Of a DNA stretch of 64,000 nucleotides, positions 9,572 through 17,269 are shown piece by piece. The notes below the pieces were generated by a model. That model was not told the origin of the DNA. It did no database searches and saw nothing but the letters and a program-made list of their open reading frames with translations. A program made the position numbers and the translations under genes. Position 1 is the stretch's first letter, and every line of letters starts with the position of its first letter. The stretch is from Corynebacterium freneyi (GTDB taxonomy: Bacteria; Actinomycetota; Actinomycetes; Mycobacteriales; Mycobacteriaceae), in contig NZ_CP047357.1 in the NCBI RefSeq assembly GCF_030408835.1, positions 248,001-312,000 on the forward strand. Direction: 5' to 3'.

Positions 9572-10320
9572 TGAAACTGCACCTTGAAATCTGGCGCCAG
9601 GCCGGTCCGCAGACCGAGGGGCACTTCGAAAGCGTCGACGTCGATGACGCCGTCGCCGAGATGTCCATCCTGGAGCTTCTCGACCACGTCAACTCCAAGT
9701 ACGTCGAGTCCGGCAAGGAGCCGTTCGCGTTCGCGTCCGACTGCCGCGAGGGCATTTGCGGCACCTGTGGCCTGAACGTCAACGGACGTCCCCACGGCCC
9801 TGGCAAGAACACCCCGACCTGTCAGCAGCGTCTGTTCCAGTTCAAGGACGGCGACACGCTGAAGATCGAGCCGATGCGCTCCGCCGCGTACCCGGTCATC
9901 CGCGACATGGTCGTCGACCGTTCCGCGCTGGACCGCGTGATGGAGAAGGGCGGCTACGTCTCCGTGTTCCCGGGCACCGCCCCGGACGCGGACACGCTGC
10001 ACGTCAACCACCAGACCGCCGAGCGCGCCCTCGACCACGCCGCCTGCATCGGCTGCGGCGCCTGCGTCGCCGCCTGCCCGAACGGTGCCGCGCACCTGTT
10101 CACCGGCGCGAAGCTGGTGCACCTGTCGCTGCTGCCGATGGGCAAGCAGGAGCGCGGCAAGCGCGCCACGAACATGGTCGACGAGATGGAGACCAACTTC
10201 GGCCCCTGCTCCCTGTTCGGCGAGTGCGCCGACGTCTGCCCGGCCGGCATCCCCCTCACGGCGGTTGCCGCGATCACCAAGGAGCGGGCCCGTGCGGCAT
10301 TCCGCTCCAAGGACGACTAA
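9571..10320 (+). CDS. sdhB: Succinate dehydrogenase iron-sulfur subunit
   Basis: Transfers electrons from the SdhA flavin to the membrane subunit through three Fe-S clusters. The 249-residue protein has the plant-ferredoxin 2Fe-2S cysteines C58, C63, C66 and C84. C-terminal motifs CIGCGACVAACP and CSLFGECADVCP supply the 4Fe-4S and 3Fe-4S ligands. The start overlaps the sdhA stop, so translation is coupled. Confidence 0.97.
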   Translation: MKLHLEIWRQAGPQTEGHFESVDVDDAVAEMSILELLDHVNSKYVESGKEPFAFASDCREGICGTCGLNVNGRPHGPGKNTPTCQQRLFQFKDGDTLKIEPMRSAAYPVIRDMVVDRSALDRVMEKGGYVSVFPGTAPDADTLHVNHQTAERALDHAACIGCGACVAACPNGAAHLFTGAKLVHLSLLPMGKQERGKRATNMVDEMETNFGPCSLFGECADVCPAGIPLTAVAAITKERARAAFRSKDD

Positions 10321-10361
10321 GCTGGGAACCCATTAACCGGGGCCTCAGGAAGGATTAAGAA

Positions 10362-10754
10362 ATGGCTACGTCCACCGCCAAGCGCTACCGCGGCGAAGAG
10401 CACTTCGTCGACGGCTACGTGCCGCAGAGCTTGAACGCCGAGTACTCGTCCCTGCACCGCTCCGCCACTTGGATCGGCGCCGGTATGTGGCTCGCGTCGC
10501 TCGCCGCATGGGGTTGCTTCATCTTCGGCCTGGCCGTGTCGGGCATGGACACCACGTCCGCGCACGAGGTCGGCGCCGTCGCCTTCGGAGAGCCGGGCTA
10601 CACCCCGCCGCTGGGACAGGACTTCAACCCGTCGCTGTTCCTGTGGGGCGGTCTGATCGCGGCCATCGTGATGGACGTGGCCGGCTTCCTCCTCATCTTC
10701 AACGGTCGCAAGCAGTACCTGGCGTACCGTCGCGAGTTCGGCGGCCACCACTAA
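10362..10754 (+). CDS. Small membrane protein following sdhB
   Basis: A 130-residue protein of unknown function with two clear transmembrane helices (about 38-60 and 90-112). A hydrophilic stretch rich in Pro and Gly lies between them. The C-terminus is basic and ends in His-His. The ATG at 10362 is preceded by AGGAAGGATTAAGAA. It lies 41 bases after sdhB and before a strong terminator, so it is probably the last gene of the sdh operon; a similarly placed membrane protein is known after sdhB in Corynebacterium glutamicum. An accessory role in the complex is inference only. Confidence 0.8.
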   Translation: MATSTAKRYRGEEHFVDGYVPQSLNAEYSSLHRSATWIGAGMWLASLAAWGCFIFGLAVSGMDTTSAHEVGAVAFGEPGYTPPLGQDFNPSLFLWGGLIAAIVMDVAGFLLIFNGRKQYLAYRREFGGHH

Positions 10755-10793
10755 GCCCCGCTGAACTCGGCCGGACCTGGTCCGGCACCTCCC

Positions 10794-10844
10794 GGGCGCG
10801 TCCCCGTCACCGCACCATGCGGCGGCGGGGGCGCGCCCCTTTTG
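10794..10844 (+). terminator. Rho-independent terminator closing the sdh operon
   Basis: A 13-base stem (10794-10806 with 10826-10838, one G-T pair) is followed by a TTTTG run. Confidence 0.8.
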
Positions 10845-10927
10845 ACATGTTCGGGCAAGATCCCCGCTCCGGGGACGGGACCCGATGGGGCGGAACCCCG
10901 CGTGCCCAAGCGATCCGGGTGAAGGGC

Positions 10928-10933
10928 CATAAT
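10928..10933 (+). promoter_or_regulatory. -10 box CATAAT, leaderless start of the DUF445 gene
   Basis: CATAAT lies seven bases before the ATG at 10941 and no Shine-Dalgarno sequence is present, so the transcript probably begins at the start codon. Confidence 0.5.
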
Positions 10934-10940
10934 CGAAGGC

Positions 10941-12329
10941 ATGCCAGCCCACGCACAACCCAATGCCACCGACGGCCCCCAGGTGGGCGTCGTCACGCAC
11001 GAGGCGCCGAACACCACCGCGCCGGAAGGCAACCGCCTCGCCGTGCCCGGGCCCTCGCCGGAAACCGAAGCGCGGAAACGCCGCGAACTGCGCAACGCCA
11101 AGGCGTTCGCCACGGGCCTGCTGATCATCGCGACGCTGACGTACCTGGTCTGCCGCTGGCTCGAAGCCGACGCGACCTCCAACGGCGAGATCCCCGCGGC
11201 CTGGATCGGCTACGTCCGCGCCGCCAGCGAGGCCGGCATGGTCGGCGCGCTGGCCGACTGGTTCGCCGTCACCGCCCTGTTCCGGCACCCCATGGGCATC
11301 CCCATCCCGCACACCGCCATCGTCCGCCGCAAGAAGGACCAGGTCGGGCGGTCGCTGGCCAGCTTCATCGGCGACAACTTCCTCAACCCCGCGCTGGTGG
11401 TGGAGAAGGTCCGGTCGCTGGAGATCACCGACCGCGTCGGATCGTGGCTCGTCGAACCGGGTTCGGCGGACAAGGTCTCCGAACGCGTGGGCACGTTCGT
11501 CGGCAACGTGCTGGAGGCGGTCGACCCGGCGGACGCCGAGGCCGTGATCAAATCCGCCGTCGTGGATCGGCTCGCCGAACCGCAGTGGGGCCCGCCGGCG
11601 GGGCGGATCCTGGAGCAGCTCATCGAGGAGGGGCGCACCGAGCCCATCGTCCAGCAGCTGTCCGAATGGCTGCACCGCAAGGCGAAGACCAGCCAGGGGC
11701 TCATCGACTCGATGGTCGGCGACCGAGCACCGTCGTGGGCCCCGCAGTTCGTCAACGACATGATCGGTGAACGCGTCCACCGCGAGGTCGTGGAATGGAC
11801 GTGGCACGTGCAGTCCGATCCGGACCACGAGGCGCGACAGGCGCTGCGCCGCGGGCTGAAGAAGCTGGCGCACGACCTGCGGGAGGACCCGACCACCATG
11901 GCGCGCGTCGAGGGCCTCAAGGCGGACCTGCTCGGTTCGCAGGCCGTGGTGGCCGCGCCGGGGGCGATCTGGAAGTCGACGGCCGAGTCGCTCATCGAAT
12001 CCGCCCGCGACCCCGAGTCGCTGCTGCGCCGCAAGATCGCCGAGGCCGCCGAGCGCTACGGGCACCGGCTCAACGGGGACGCCGAACTGCGCGCGTCGAT
12101 CGACGACCGCATCGAAAAGGGCGCGACGTTCCTGGCGGAGAACTACGCCGGCGAGATCACGTCGATCATCTCCGAAACGGTGGAGCGCTGGGACGCCGAT
12201 GAGGCGTCGGAGAAGATCGAGTTGATGGTCGGTCGCGACCTGCAGTTCATCCGCGTCAACGGCACCCTCGTGGGATCGCTGGCCGGGTTGGCCATCTACA
12301 CTTTCTCCACGCTCATCTTCGGCGGCTGA
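10941..12329 (+). CDS. DUF445 family membrane protein
   Basis: A 462-residue protein of the DUF445 (YjiN-like) family, whose biochemical role is not established. After a disordered N-terminus of about 50 residues comes one transmembrane helix (about 52-72). The family block GMVGALADWFAVTALF and the FRHPMGIPIPHTAI segment follow, then a long, mostly helical and charged region. A second hydrophobic helix lies at the C-terminus. It has its own leaderless-type promoter and stands between the sdh operon and the hbhA-like gene. Confidence 0.85.
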   Translation: MPAHAQPNATDGPQVGVVTHEAPNTTAPEGNRLAVPGPSPETEARKRRELRNAKAFATGLLIIATLTYLVCRWLEADATSNGEIPAAWIGYVRAASEAGMVGALADWFAVTALFRHPMGIPIPHTAIVRRKKDQVGRSLASFIGDNFLNPALVVEKVRSLEITDRVGSWLVEPGSADKVSERVGTFVGNVLEAVDPADAEAVIKSAVVDRLAEPQWGPPAGRILEQLIEEGRTEPIVQQLSEWLHRKAKTSQGLIDSMVGDRAPSWAPQFVNDMIGERVHREVVEWTWHVQSDPDHEARQALRRGLKKLAHDLREDPTTMARVEGLKADLLGSQAVVAAPGAIWKSTAESLIESARDPESLLRRKIAEAAERYGHRLNGDAELRASIDDRIEKGATFLAENYAGEITSIISETVERWDADEASEKIELMVGRDLQFIRVNGTLVGSLAGLAIYTFSTLIFGG

Positions 12330-12383
12330 CGCCGGGCCGGGGGAATCGGGAACATTGCGCTGACGTGGAACGTTGGTGGTACG

Positions 12384-12389
12384 TAGACT
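12384..12389 (+). promoter_or_regulatory. -10 box TAGACT for the hbhA-like gene
   Basis: TAGACT lies 31 bases before the ATG at 12421, with GAGGAG in between, so this transcript would have a short leader. I see no clear -35 element. Confidence 0.35.
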
Positions 12390-12420
12390 GGCGGCGACGA
12401 CTATTCACCGAGGAGCAGAG

Positions 12421-13596
12421 ATGACCGATCACGACGGCACCGACGGACACGAGGGGCCGACGCACCACGCGGCCCGCAACGAACGCGACGAAAAGCTCGG
12501 CCAGGCCCTGGATCTGGTCAAGACCCCGTTCTACGCATGGATCGGCGCCGGCGTGCGCACGGTCGAGATCCTGGGCGACATCGGGGCCCGCGTGCGTGCG
12601 GAGGAGGAGTCCCGCGACGGTGTCGCGGATGTGCGTGACGACGCCGACGCGGATGCGGAGACGACCGCGGGCAAGGAAAGCGGGGGCATCGCCGAGGGCG
12701 TGGCCGGCCGCGTGCGCGATGCGCGCCGGAAGGTCCGGGACCTGGGCGACAACGCGGGCGAGCAGTCCCGCGAGGCGTTCCTCAAGGCCCTCGAGGCGGC
12801 GCAGGAGGCGTTCAACGACGCCGTGTCCAAGGCGCAGGCCGGCGGTGACCGCGCCTTCGCTTCCGCCCAGGCCCTGCCGGACGATGTGGCGGCGCGCGCC
12901 GAGCAGCTCAAGCCGGAGCAGCTGCGCGCCATCGCCGACGGGTACCTGGAGGCGGCCTCGAAGATCTACCGCGAGCTGGCGGCCCGTGGCGAGCGGGCCG
13001 TGGACGACGGCGTGAACGTGGCCAAGGAGCGCGGTGCCTCGCTGGGCGCCGGTTTCCCGGGTGCGCGCGCCGCGGGCGACGACGAGGGTGAGGCGAAGGA
13101 CGGGGCGAAGGGTTCCGGGCGCGGCGCCGACCCGGTTTCCGCGATCTTCGGCAAGCTGCCGTTCGCCGGTGCCGCCGCCGAGCGGGTGGCCGGCTCCATC
13201 GAAGACGTGGCCCGCGAGACCGTGAAGCCGCTGCAGGACGCCGGCCAGGAGTTCCTGGGGCGCTTCGACCAGGAGAAGGTCGCGACTCAGGTGGAGTCGC
13301 TGCTGCACCAGGCCGCCGACATCACCGAGCAGTTGCTGGGCGCCCTGCGCGCCGAGGACGCCGCCTCCGGTGTCGCCGCCGACGGTGACGTGGTGGATGC
13401 CGATGCGGACGTCGTCGACGGGGAGGTCGTCGCCGAGGCTGCCGACGAAGGGGCCGCCGATGCGGAGGAGACCATCGCCGAGGCCGACGAGGCCGTGGCC
13501 GACGCCGCCGATGAGGCCGCTGCGGAGGGCTCCGACGATGCCTCCGAGGACGGCGACGCCGACGACGAGTCCGCGGAGGGCGACGCCGTCCGATGA
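12421..13596 (+). CDS. HbhA-like helical protein with acidic C-terminus
   Basis: A 391-residue, almost entirely helical, Ala/Glu/Asp/Arg-rich protein. Its N-terminal part (DLVKTPFYAWIGAGVRTVE), its coiled-coil character and its position before a DUF2516 gene match mycobacterial HbhA (Rv0475-Rv0476). Mycobacterial HbhA ends in a lysine-rich heparin-binding tail. Here residues after about 318 are instead strongly acidic (runs of DADAD, EEA, DDES), so heparin binding is unlikely. The ATG at 12421 has GAGGAG upstream. The stop overlaps the next start (ATGA). A role at the cell envelope or nucleoid is inference. Confidence 0.7.
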   Translation: MTDHDGTDGHEGPTHHAARNERDEKLGQALDLVKTPFYAWIGAGVRTVEILGDIGARVRAEEESRDGVADVRDDADADAETTAGKESGGIAEGVAGRVRDARRKVRDLGDNAGEQSREAFLKALEAAQEAFNDAVSKAQAGGDRAFASAQALPDDVAARAEQLKPEQLRAIADGYLEAASKIYRELAARGERAVDDGVNVAKERGASLGAGFPGARAAGDDEGEAKDGAKGSGRGADPVSAIFGKLPFAGAAAERVAGSIEDVARETVKPLQDAGQEFLGRFDQEKVATQVESLLHQAADITEQLLGALRAEDAASGVAADGDVVDADADVVDGEVVAEAADEGAADAEETIAEADEAVADAADEAAAEGSDDASEDGDADDESAEGDAVR

Positions 13597-13910
13597 TCAT
13601 CGAGATTTACAACTGGATCGAGATCATCTTCCGCATCGGTCTGCCGATGCTGGTGGCCGTCGCGGCCATCATCGGGTTGATCATGGTCCTGACCACGCGC
13701 GCCGACGCGTTCGACGCCGCCGACCGCAAGAGCAAGGGCGTGTGGGCCGGCTTGCTCGGCGGTTCCGCCGTGTTCCTTGCGTTTCCCATGATCGGCTGGA
13801 TGATGCTCGGCATCCCGATCATCGCCGCGATGGTGATCACCGGCATCTACTGGCTGGACGTGCGGCCGCAGATCCGCGGCATCCTGGATAACGCCCAGGG
13901 CAGCTGGTAG
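13593..13910 (+). CDS. DUF2516 family membrane protein
   Basis: A 105-residue protein with three transmembrane helices and a DUF2516-like layout: a short N-terminus, a TRADAFDAADRKSK loop and a C-terminal WLDVRPQIRG. It matches the position of Rv0476 after hbhA. It overlaps the upstream gene by four bases, so the two are co-translated. Function unknown. Confidence 0.8.
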   Translation: MIIEIYNWIEIIFRIGLPMLVAVAAIIGLIMVLTTRADAFDAADRKSKGVWAGLLGGSAVFLAFPMIGWMMLGIPIIAAMVITGIYWLDVRPQIRGILDNAQGSW

Positions 13911-13960
13911 CCCCGGCGCCGGATCCCGGAGCCCCGGGCCGACGCCGACCCTTCAACCGC

Positions 13961-14050
13961 AAACCACGGGGTCCAAACTGCGGGGTCGCCCGTTTTTCGG
14001 CCCTTAACCACGGGGTTGCCACCGACCCCGTGGTTTAGACCCCGTCGTTT
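13961..14050. repeat. Five 13-base repeats, AAACNNCGGGGTC type
   Basis: On the plus strand AAACCACGGGGTC is at 13961-13973, AAACTGCGGGGTC at 13975-13987 and TAACCACGGGGTT at 14005-14017. On the minus strand AAACCACGGGGTC is at 14024-14036 and AAACGACGGGGTC at 14038-14050. Each outer pair is spaced 14 bases start to start, giving a near-symmetric cluster between two convergent genes. Confidence 0.8.
14006..14035. terminator. Possible bidirectional terminator between DUF2516 gene and purU
   Basis: AACCACGGGGT (14006-14016) and ACCCCGTGGTT (14025-14035) form a perfect 11-base stem with an 8-base loop. It lies midway between convergent genes. T runs are short, so termination is plausible but unproven. 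Confidence 0.5.
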
Positions 14051-14124
14051 GGGCGGGGAGTTGAGGCGCGTCGGCTTTCGCACGTCCGGGTGGGCGGAGT
14101 TCGCACCCCGCCGTGGCCCGGCGC

Positions 14125-15030
14125 CTAATCGAAGACGACGGTGCGGTTGCCGTACACCTGCACGCGGTCCTCCAAGTGCCAGCGCAGGCCGCGGGCGAGA
14201 ACCTGCTTCTCGGCGTCGCGGCCCTCGCGCTGCATGTCGCGCGGGGTGTCCTTGTGGGAGACGCGGATGACGTCCTGCTCGATGATCGGGCCGTCGTCGA
14301 GATCCGACGTGGCGTAGTGGCAGGTCGCGCCGATGAGCTTCACGCCCCGCTTGTGCGCCTGGTGGTACGGGCGGGCGCCCATGAACGACGGCAGGAAGCT
14401 GTGGTGGATGTTGATGGCGCGGCCCTCCCACATCTCGCACAGGTCCGGCGGCAGGATCTGCATGAAGCGCGCCAGCACGATGGCGTCGGGGTCCTCTGCG
14501 TTGACCAGTTCGGCGACCTCGTCGAAGGCCTTCCGCTTGCCGATGGCGTCCTTCGGGAAGGGCACGTGGTGGAAGGGCACGCCATGCGCCCGGGCCAGCG
14601 GCTCGAGGTTGTCGTGGTTGCCGATGACCGCGGCGATGTCCATGGGGTAGTCGTTCTGGTCGACGCGGCCGAGGAGGTCCTGCAGGCAGTGTCCTTCCTT
14701 GGTCACGAGGATCACCGCGCGCTTGGGCACGCCGTTGTCGCTGATCTTCCACTTCGCCTCGGGGCCGAGCTGTTCGACGACGGGGCGGAAGGCCTCGCGG
14801 ATCTCCTCCAGCGTCATGTCGAGTTCGTCGGCGCGGACGGCCTGGCGGGTGAAGAACCACTTGCTCTCGGGGTCGGAGAAGAAGTGGGCCTCGGTGATCC
14901 AGGCGCCGATTCCGGTCAGGAACGACGACAGGTGGGAGACGATGCCGGTCGAGTCGGGGCAGCCGAGCGTCAGGATGTACTGGCGCTCCTGCGGGGCCTG
15001 CTTCGGTTGGGCCAACGGTGAACGGGTCAT
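14125..15030 (-). CDS. purU: Formyltetrahydrofolate deformylase
   Basis: Hydrolyses 10-formyltetrahydrofolate to formate and tetrahydrofolate, balancing one-carbon pools and supplying formate for PurT-type purine synthesis. The 301-residue protein has an N-terminal ACT domain (LGCPDSTGIVSHLSSFL) and a formyltransferase-fold domain. Its catalytic Asn-His pair is in INIHHSFLPS and its Asp in SDLDDGPIIEQD. The start is the ATG at 15030, seven bases after a TAAAAT box; an in-frame ATG at 15039 would overlap that box. It is divergent from the deoC-like gene. Confidence 0.95.
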   Translation of the reverse strand: MTRSPLAQPKQAPQERQYILTLGCPDSTGIVSHLSSFLTGIGAWITEAHFFSDPESKWFFTRQAVRADELDMTLEEIREAFRPVVEQLGPEAKWKISDNGVPKRAVILVTKEGHCLQDLLGRVDQNDYPMDIAAVIGNHDNLEPLARAHGVPFHHVPFPKDAIGKRKAFDEVAELVNAEDPDAIVLARFMQILPPDLCEMWEGRAINIHHSFLPSFMGARPYHQAHKRGVKLIGATCHYATSDLDDGPIIEQDVIRVSHKDTPRDMQREGRDAEKQVLARGLRWHLEDRVQVYGNRTVVFD

Positions 15031-15037
15031 TCCCGGC

Positions 15038-15043
15038 ATTTTA
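15038..15043 (-). promoter_or_regulatory. -10 box TAAAAT, leaderless start of purU
   Basis: On the minus strand TAAAAT lies seven bases before the purU ATG at 15030. It is one half of a divergent promoter pair with the deoC-like gene. Confidence 0.5.
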
Positions 15044-15054
15044 GTCGGCGGGCT

Positions 15055-15060
15055 TACGCT
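15055..15060 (+). promoter_or_regulatory. -10 box TACGCT, leaderless start of the deoC-like gene
   Basis: TACGCT lies seven bases before the ATG at 15068 and there is no ribosome binding site. Confidence 0.5.
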
Positions 15061-15067
15061 GGGGTCC

Positions 15068-15772
15068 ATGAGCCATCCGTTTGCCGTGCAGAATGCCGCG
15101 AAGACCGATGTCGCGATCGTCGATCCCGAGTTGTCCGCCGACGGGGTTCGCGCGGCGGTGGAGGCGGCGGCGGAGGCCGGGTGCGCGGGGGTGCGGTTGT
15201 TGCCCGCGATGATGGGCGCGCTGGGCGGGGCGGATGCGGGTCGGCTGCGGGTGGGGGTGGTGTGCGGCTTTCCGACGGGCCGGTCCCACATTTTGGTCAA
15301 GGCCGCGGAGGCGCGTTTGGCGGCGGAGCACGGCGCGCATGATGTGGCGGTCGTCCTGGATCGGGCGGCGGTGGCCGCGGGCGACGTCAATGCGGTGTTG
15401 TCGGAGGTGGTGGCGTTGCGTGGGGCGGTGGCCGCGCCGACGCAGCTGACGGTGGTGGTCGAGGCGGGGTTGCATGCCTCGGGTGTGCTTGACGACGACG
15501 CCTTCGACCGGATCATCGGTGCCATCGCCGCCGGCGGGGCGGATGCCATCGCCACCGGAACGGGGTGGGGGACGGTCGGTGCGGCCGTGGGGGAGACCGG
15601 CCCCGAACAGATTCTGCGCATTCGGGCGGCGGCGCCGGGCGTCGGAGTCATCGCGGTGATCGGGGAGGAGATGACCGATGACGCGCGGGACCCCGGTCGC
15701 TGCGCCGGTGAAGCGCTGGCGGCCGGGGCCCATGTGGTGCAGGTGCCGGGACCGTTGCCGGATTCCGTTTAG
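15068..15772 (+). CDS. DeoC-like aldolase-fold protein, catalytic residues missing
   Basis: A 234-residue relative of deoxyribose-phosphate aldolase. VGVVCGFPTGRSHILVKAAE, AGDVNAV and GADAIATGTGWGTVGA align with the DeoC barrel, and the place in the gene order equals Rv0478 (deoC). The Schiff-base lysine of the KTSTG motif is Ala (A162). The Asp of the IDMV strand is Ala (about A94), and the C-terminal KPAGG lysine block is replaced by IGEEMTDD. The leading DHTLLK block is also lost. Aldolase activity is therefore not expected. The frame is intact and the gene has a promoter, so it is a diverged protein rather than a pseudogene. Its stop overlaps the convergent DUF2993 stop. Confidence 0.75.
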   Translation: MSHPFAVQNAAKTDVAIVDPELSADGVRAAVEAAAEAGCAGVRLLPAMMGALGGADAGRLRVGVVCGFPTGRSHILVKAAEARLAAEHGAHDVAVVLDRAAVAAGDVNAVLSEVVALRGAVAAPTQLTVVVEAGLHASGVLDDDAFDRIIGAIAAGGADAIATGTGWGTVGAAVGETGPEQILRIRAAAPGVGVIAVIGEEMTDDARDPGRCAGEALAAGAHVVQVPGPLPDSV

Positions 15773-16596
15773 CGGTACTCGATCGCCGAGAGGCCCGACA
15801 GCGCGATGTCGGCGCCCTCGAGGGTGATGGACACGCCGCCGTCGGTGACCGCGATGTCCGCGACGGTGAAGCCGTGGCCGATGTCCTGCACGGGGCCCGC
15901 CACGGCGGCTTCGGCGAACAGGGAGATCAGGCCGCCGGCGTCGATGCCCATGAAGGAGCCGCCCTCGACTTCGGCGGTGACGCCGCCGTCGCGGACCACC
16001 GGGCGCAGGTCGACGGTGGCCAGGCCGCCGGAGAACTCGGCGGTGAGCACCCCGCGATCCGGGTGCGGGGTCAGGTCGGTCAGGCGCACGGCCGAGGTCA
16101 CCAGATCCTCGAAGAAGTTGCCCGACCCGCCCGACGCATCGGAGACGCGGAGGTTGGCCTCGGCGATCATCAGCTCCGGCGGCAGTTCGGCGACGACCTC
16201 GACCTGCTTGGCCACCGGGTCGCTGGTGTTGGAGATGTCCACGTCGGTGAGGGTGACGTCCGCCGCCGGCGAGCCGACGATGCGCGGTGCGCCGTTTTCG
16301 GCGCGGGGGTCGGTGATGTCCAGAGTCGACGGGGTCTTCAGGTTCATGCCGCCGAGTTCGCTGGTCGCCAGCGCCAGCAGCACCGGGCTCGAGCCGAACG
16401 ACGTCTGCACGTCTTCGGTCACCACGGCGCCGCGGGCCTCCTCCTGCTCGCGGAAACCGTCCGCGATTTCCTTGCCCAGGAACATCCTCAGGGCGATTTC
16501 GCCGACGATCAGCACCAGGGCGATGACAAGCACCACCCCGATGATCGTTCCCACCGGGTTTCCCCGCTTCTTGGACTTTCCGATCTTCGCGTTCAC
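15769..16596 (-). CDS. DUF2993 (LmeA-like) membrane-anchored protein
   Basis: A 275-residue protein with an N-terminal basic stretch and one transmembrane helix (about 16-37), then an extracytoplasmic beta-rich domain. SFGSSPVLLALATSELGGM and the alternating VDIS/VDLRP strands fit DUF2993, a lipid-binding family that includes the mannolipid factor LmeA. The start is the GTG at 16596; the nearest ATG upstream runs into a stop. The position corresponds to Rv0479c. Lipid binding or transport in the envelope is inferred from the family. Confidence 0.75.
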   Translation of the reverse strand: MNAKIGKSKKRGNPVGTIIGVVLVIALVLIVGEIALRMFLGKEIADGFREQEEARGAVVTEDVQTSFGSSPVLLALATSELGGMNLKTPSTLDITDPRAENGAPRIVGSPAADVTLTDVDISNTSDPVAKQVEVVAELPPELMIAEANLRVSDASGGSGNFFEDLVTSAVRLTDLTPHPDRGVLTAEFSGGLATVDLRPVVRDGGVTAEVEGGSFMGIDAGGLISLFAEAAVAGPVQDIGHGFTVADIAVTDGGVSITLEGADIALSGLSAIEYR

Positions 16597-16741
16597 GTGT
16601 CACAGCATGACGCAAACACTCCGTCGGAGCCAACGAACGCCACGTCGGCGGACGCCCGCACACCGTGGGGTGCGCGGGCGCGGGCCGTCGCAAAGCAAAC
16701 GACGGACGGTGCGGCGACTGCCGCCGCCGGGACGGGACGGA

Positions 16742-17245
16742 TCAGGCGTTGCCGGCCAGGTACTCCTGCAGGACGGCGGCTTCGCGCTGGAAGATGCCGT
16801 CGACGGCGGCGGCGACCTTCGGCTCGAGGATCGCGCCCATCATCGGCACGTTCACGGTGACGTCGGCGCCGGTGACGATGGCCGAACCATCGCCGGCCGG
16901 GGACAGCTTCTGGGTGCCCGAGAACGTCACCGGCATGCCCGTGACGTCGGCGGTGACCGTCGCATCGGCGGTATCGCCGGACAGCGGGCCCCAGGAGATC
17001 TTGCGCACGACGACGAGGTCGTTCTTGATCAGGGTCTTGACGGCGTCCGGCAGGGCGTCGGTGGCCAGGGTCTGCTTGATCTCGACGTTGACGCGGTCGC
17101 CCTCGTTGTCGAAGGAGACGACCTCGCCGGCGGGCATGGACGGGTTCTCGGCCAGGAACGTCCAGTAGGCGTTGTCCGACAGGGCCGCGTGGACCTTCTC
17201 GGGGGCGTAATTGACGTTGGCGGTGATTTCGGTATGGGAAGCCAT
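16742..17245 (-). CDS. DUF2505 family protein (SRPBCC-like fold)
   Basis: A 167-residue soluble protein. The opening SHTEITANVNYAPEKVHAAL, the alternating strand pattern and the long C-terminal helix fit DUF2505, which belongs to the START/SRPBCC superfamily of hydrophobic-ligand binders. No catalytic residues can be pointed to. The ATG at 17245 follows a TAGTAT box by seven bases. It is divergent from murB, with overlapping -10 elements. Confidence 0.75.
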   Translation of the reverse strand: MASHTEITANVNYAPEKVHAALSDNAYWTFLAENPSMPAGEVVSFDNEGDRVNVEIKQTLATDALPDAVKTLIKNDLVVVRKISWGPLSGDTADATVTADVTGMPVTFSGTQKLSPAGDGSAIVTGADVTVNVPMMGAILEPKVAAAVDGIFQREAAVLQEYLAGNA

Positions 17246-17252
17246 GGGCCCG

Positions 17253-17258
17253 ATACTA
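17253..17258 (-). promoter_or_regulatory. -10 box TAGTAT, leaderless start of the DUF2505 gene
   Basis: On the minus strand TAGTAT lies seven bases before the ATG at 17245. It overlaps the murB -10 by two bases, so the two promoters may exclude each other. Confidence 0.5.
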
Positions 17259-17262
17259 ACGT
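17257..17262 (+). promoter_or_regulatory. -10 box TAACGT, leaderless start of murB
   Basis: TAACGT lies seven bases before the GTG at 17270 and decides between two in-frame GTG codons (17261 and 17270). Confidence 0.45.
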
Positions 17263-17269
17263 GGGGGGC

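Noticed and set aside
15068..15772. DeoC-like gene as a pseudogene
   Set aside because: The frame is intact over its full length, with a -10 box and a normal start. Loss of catalytic residues alone points to changed function rather than decay.
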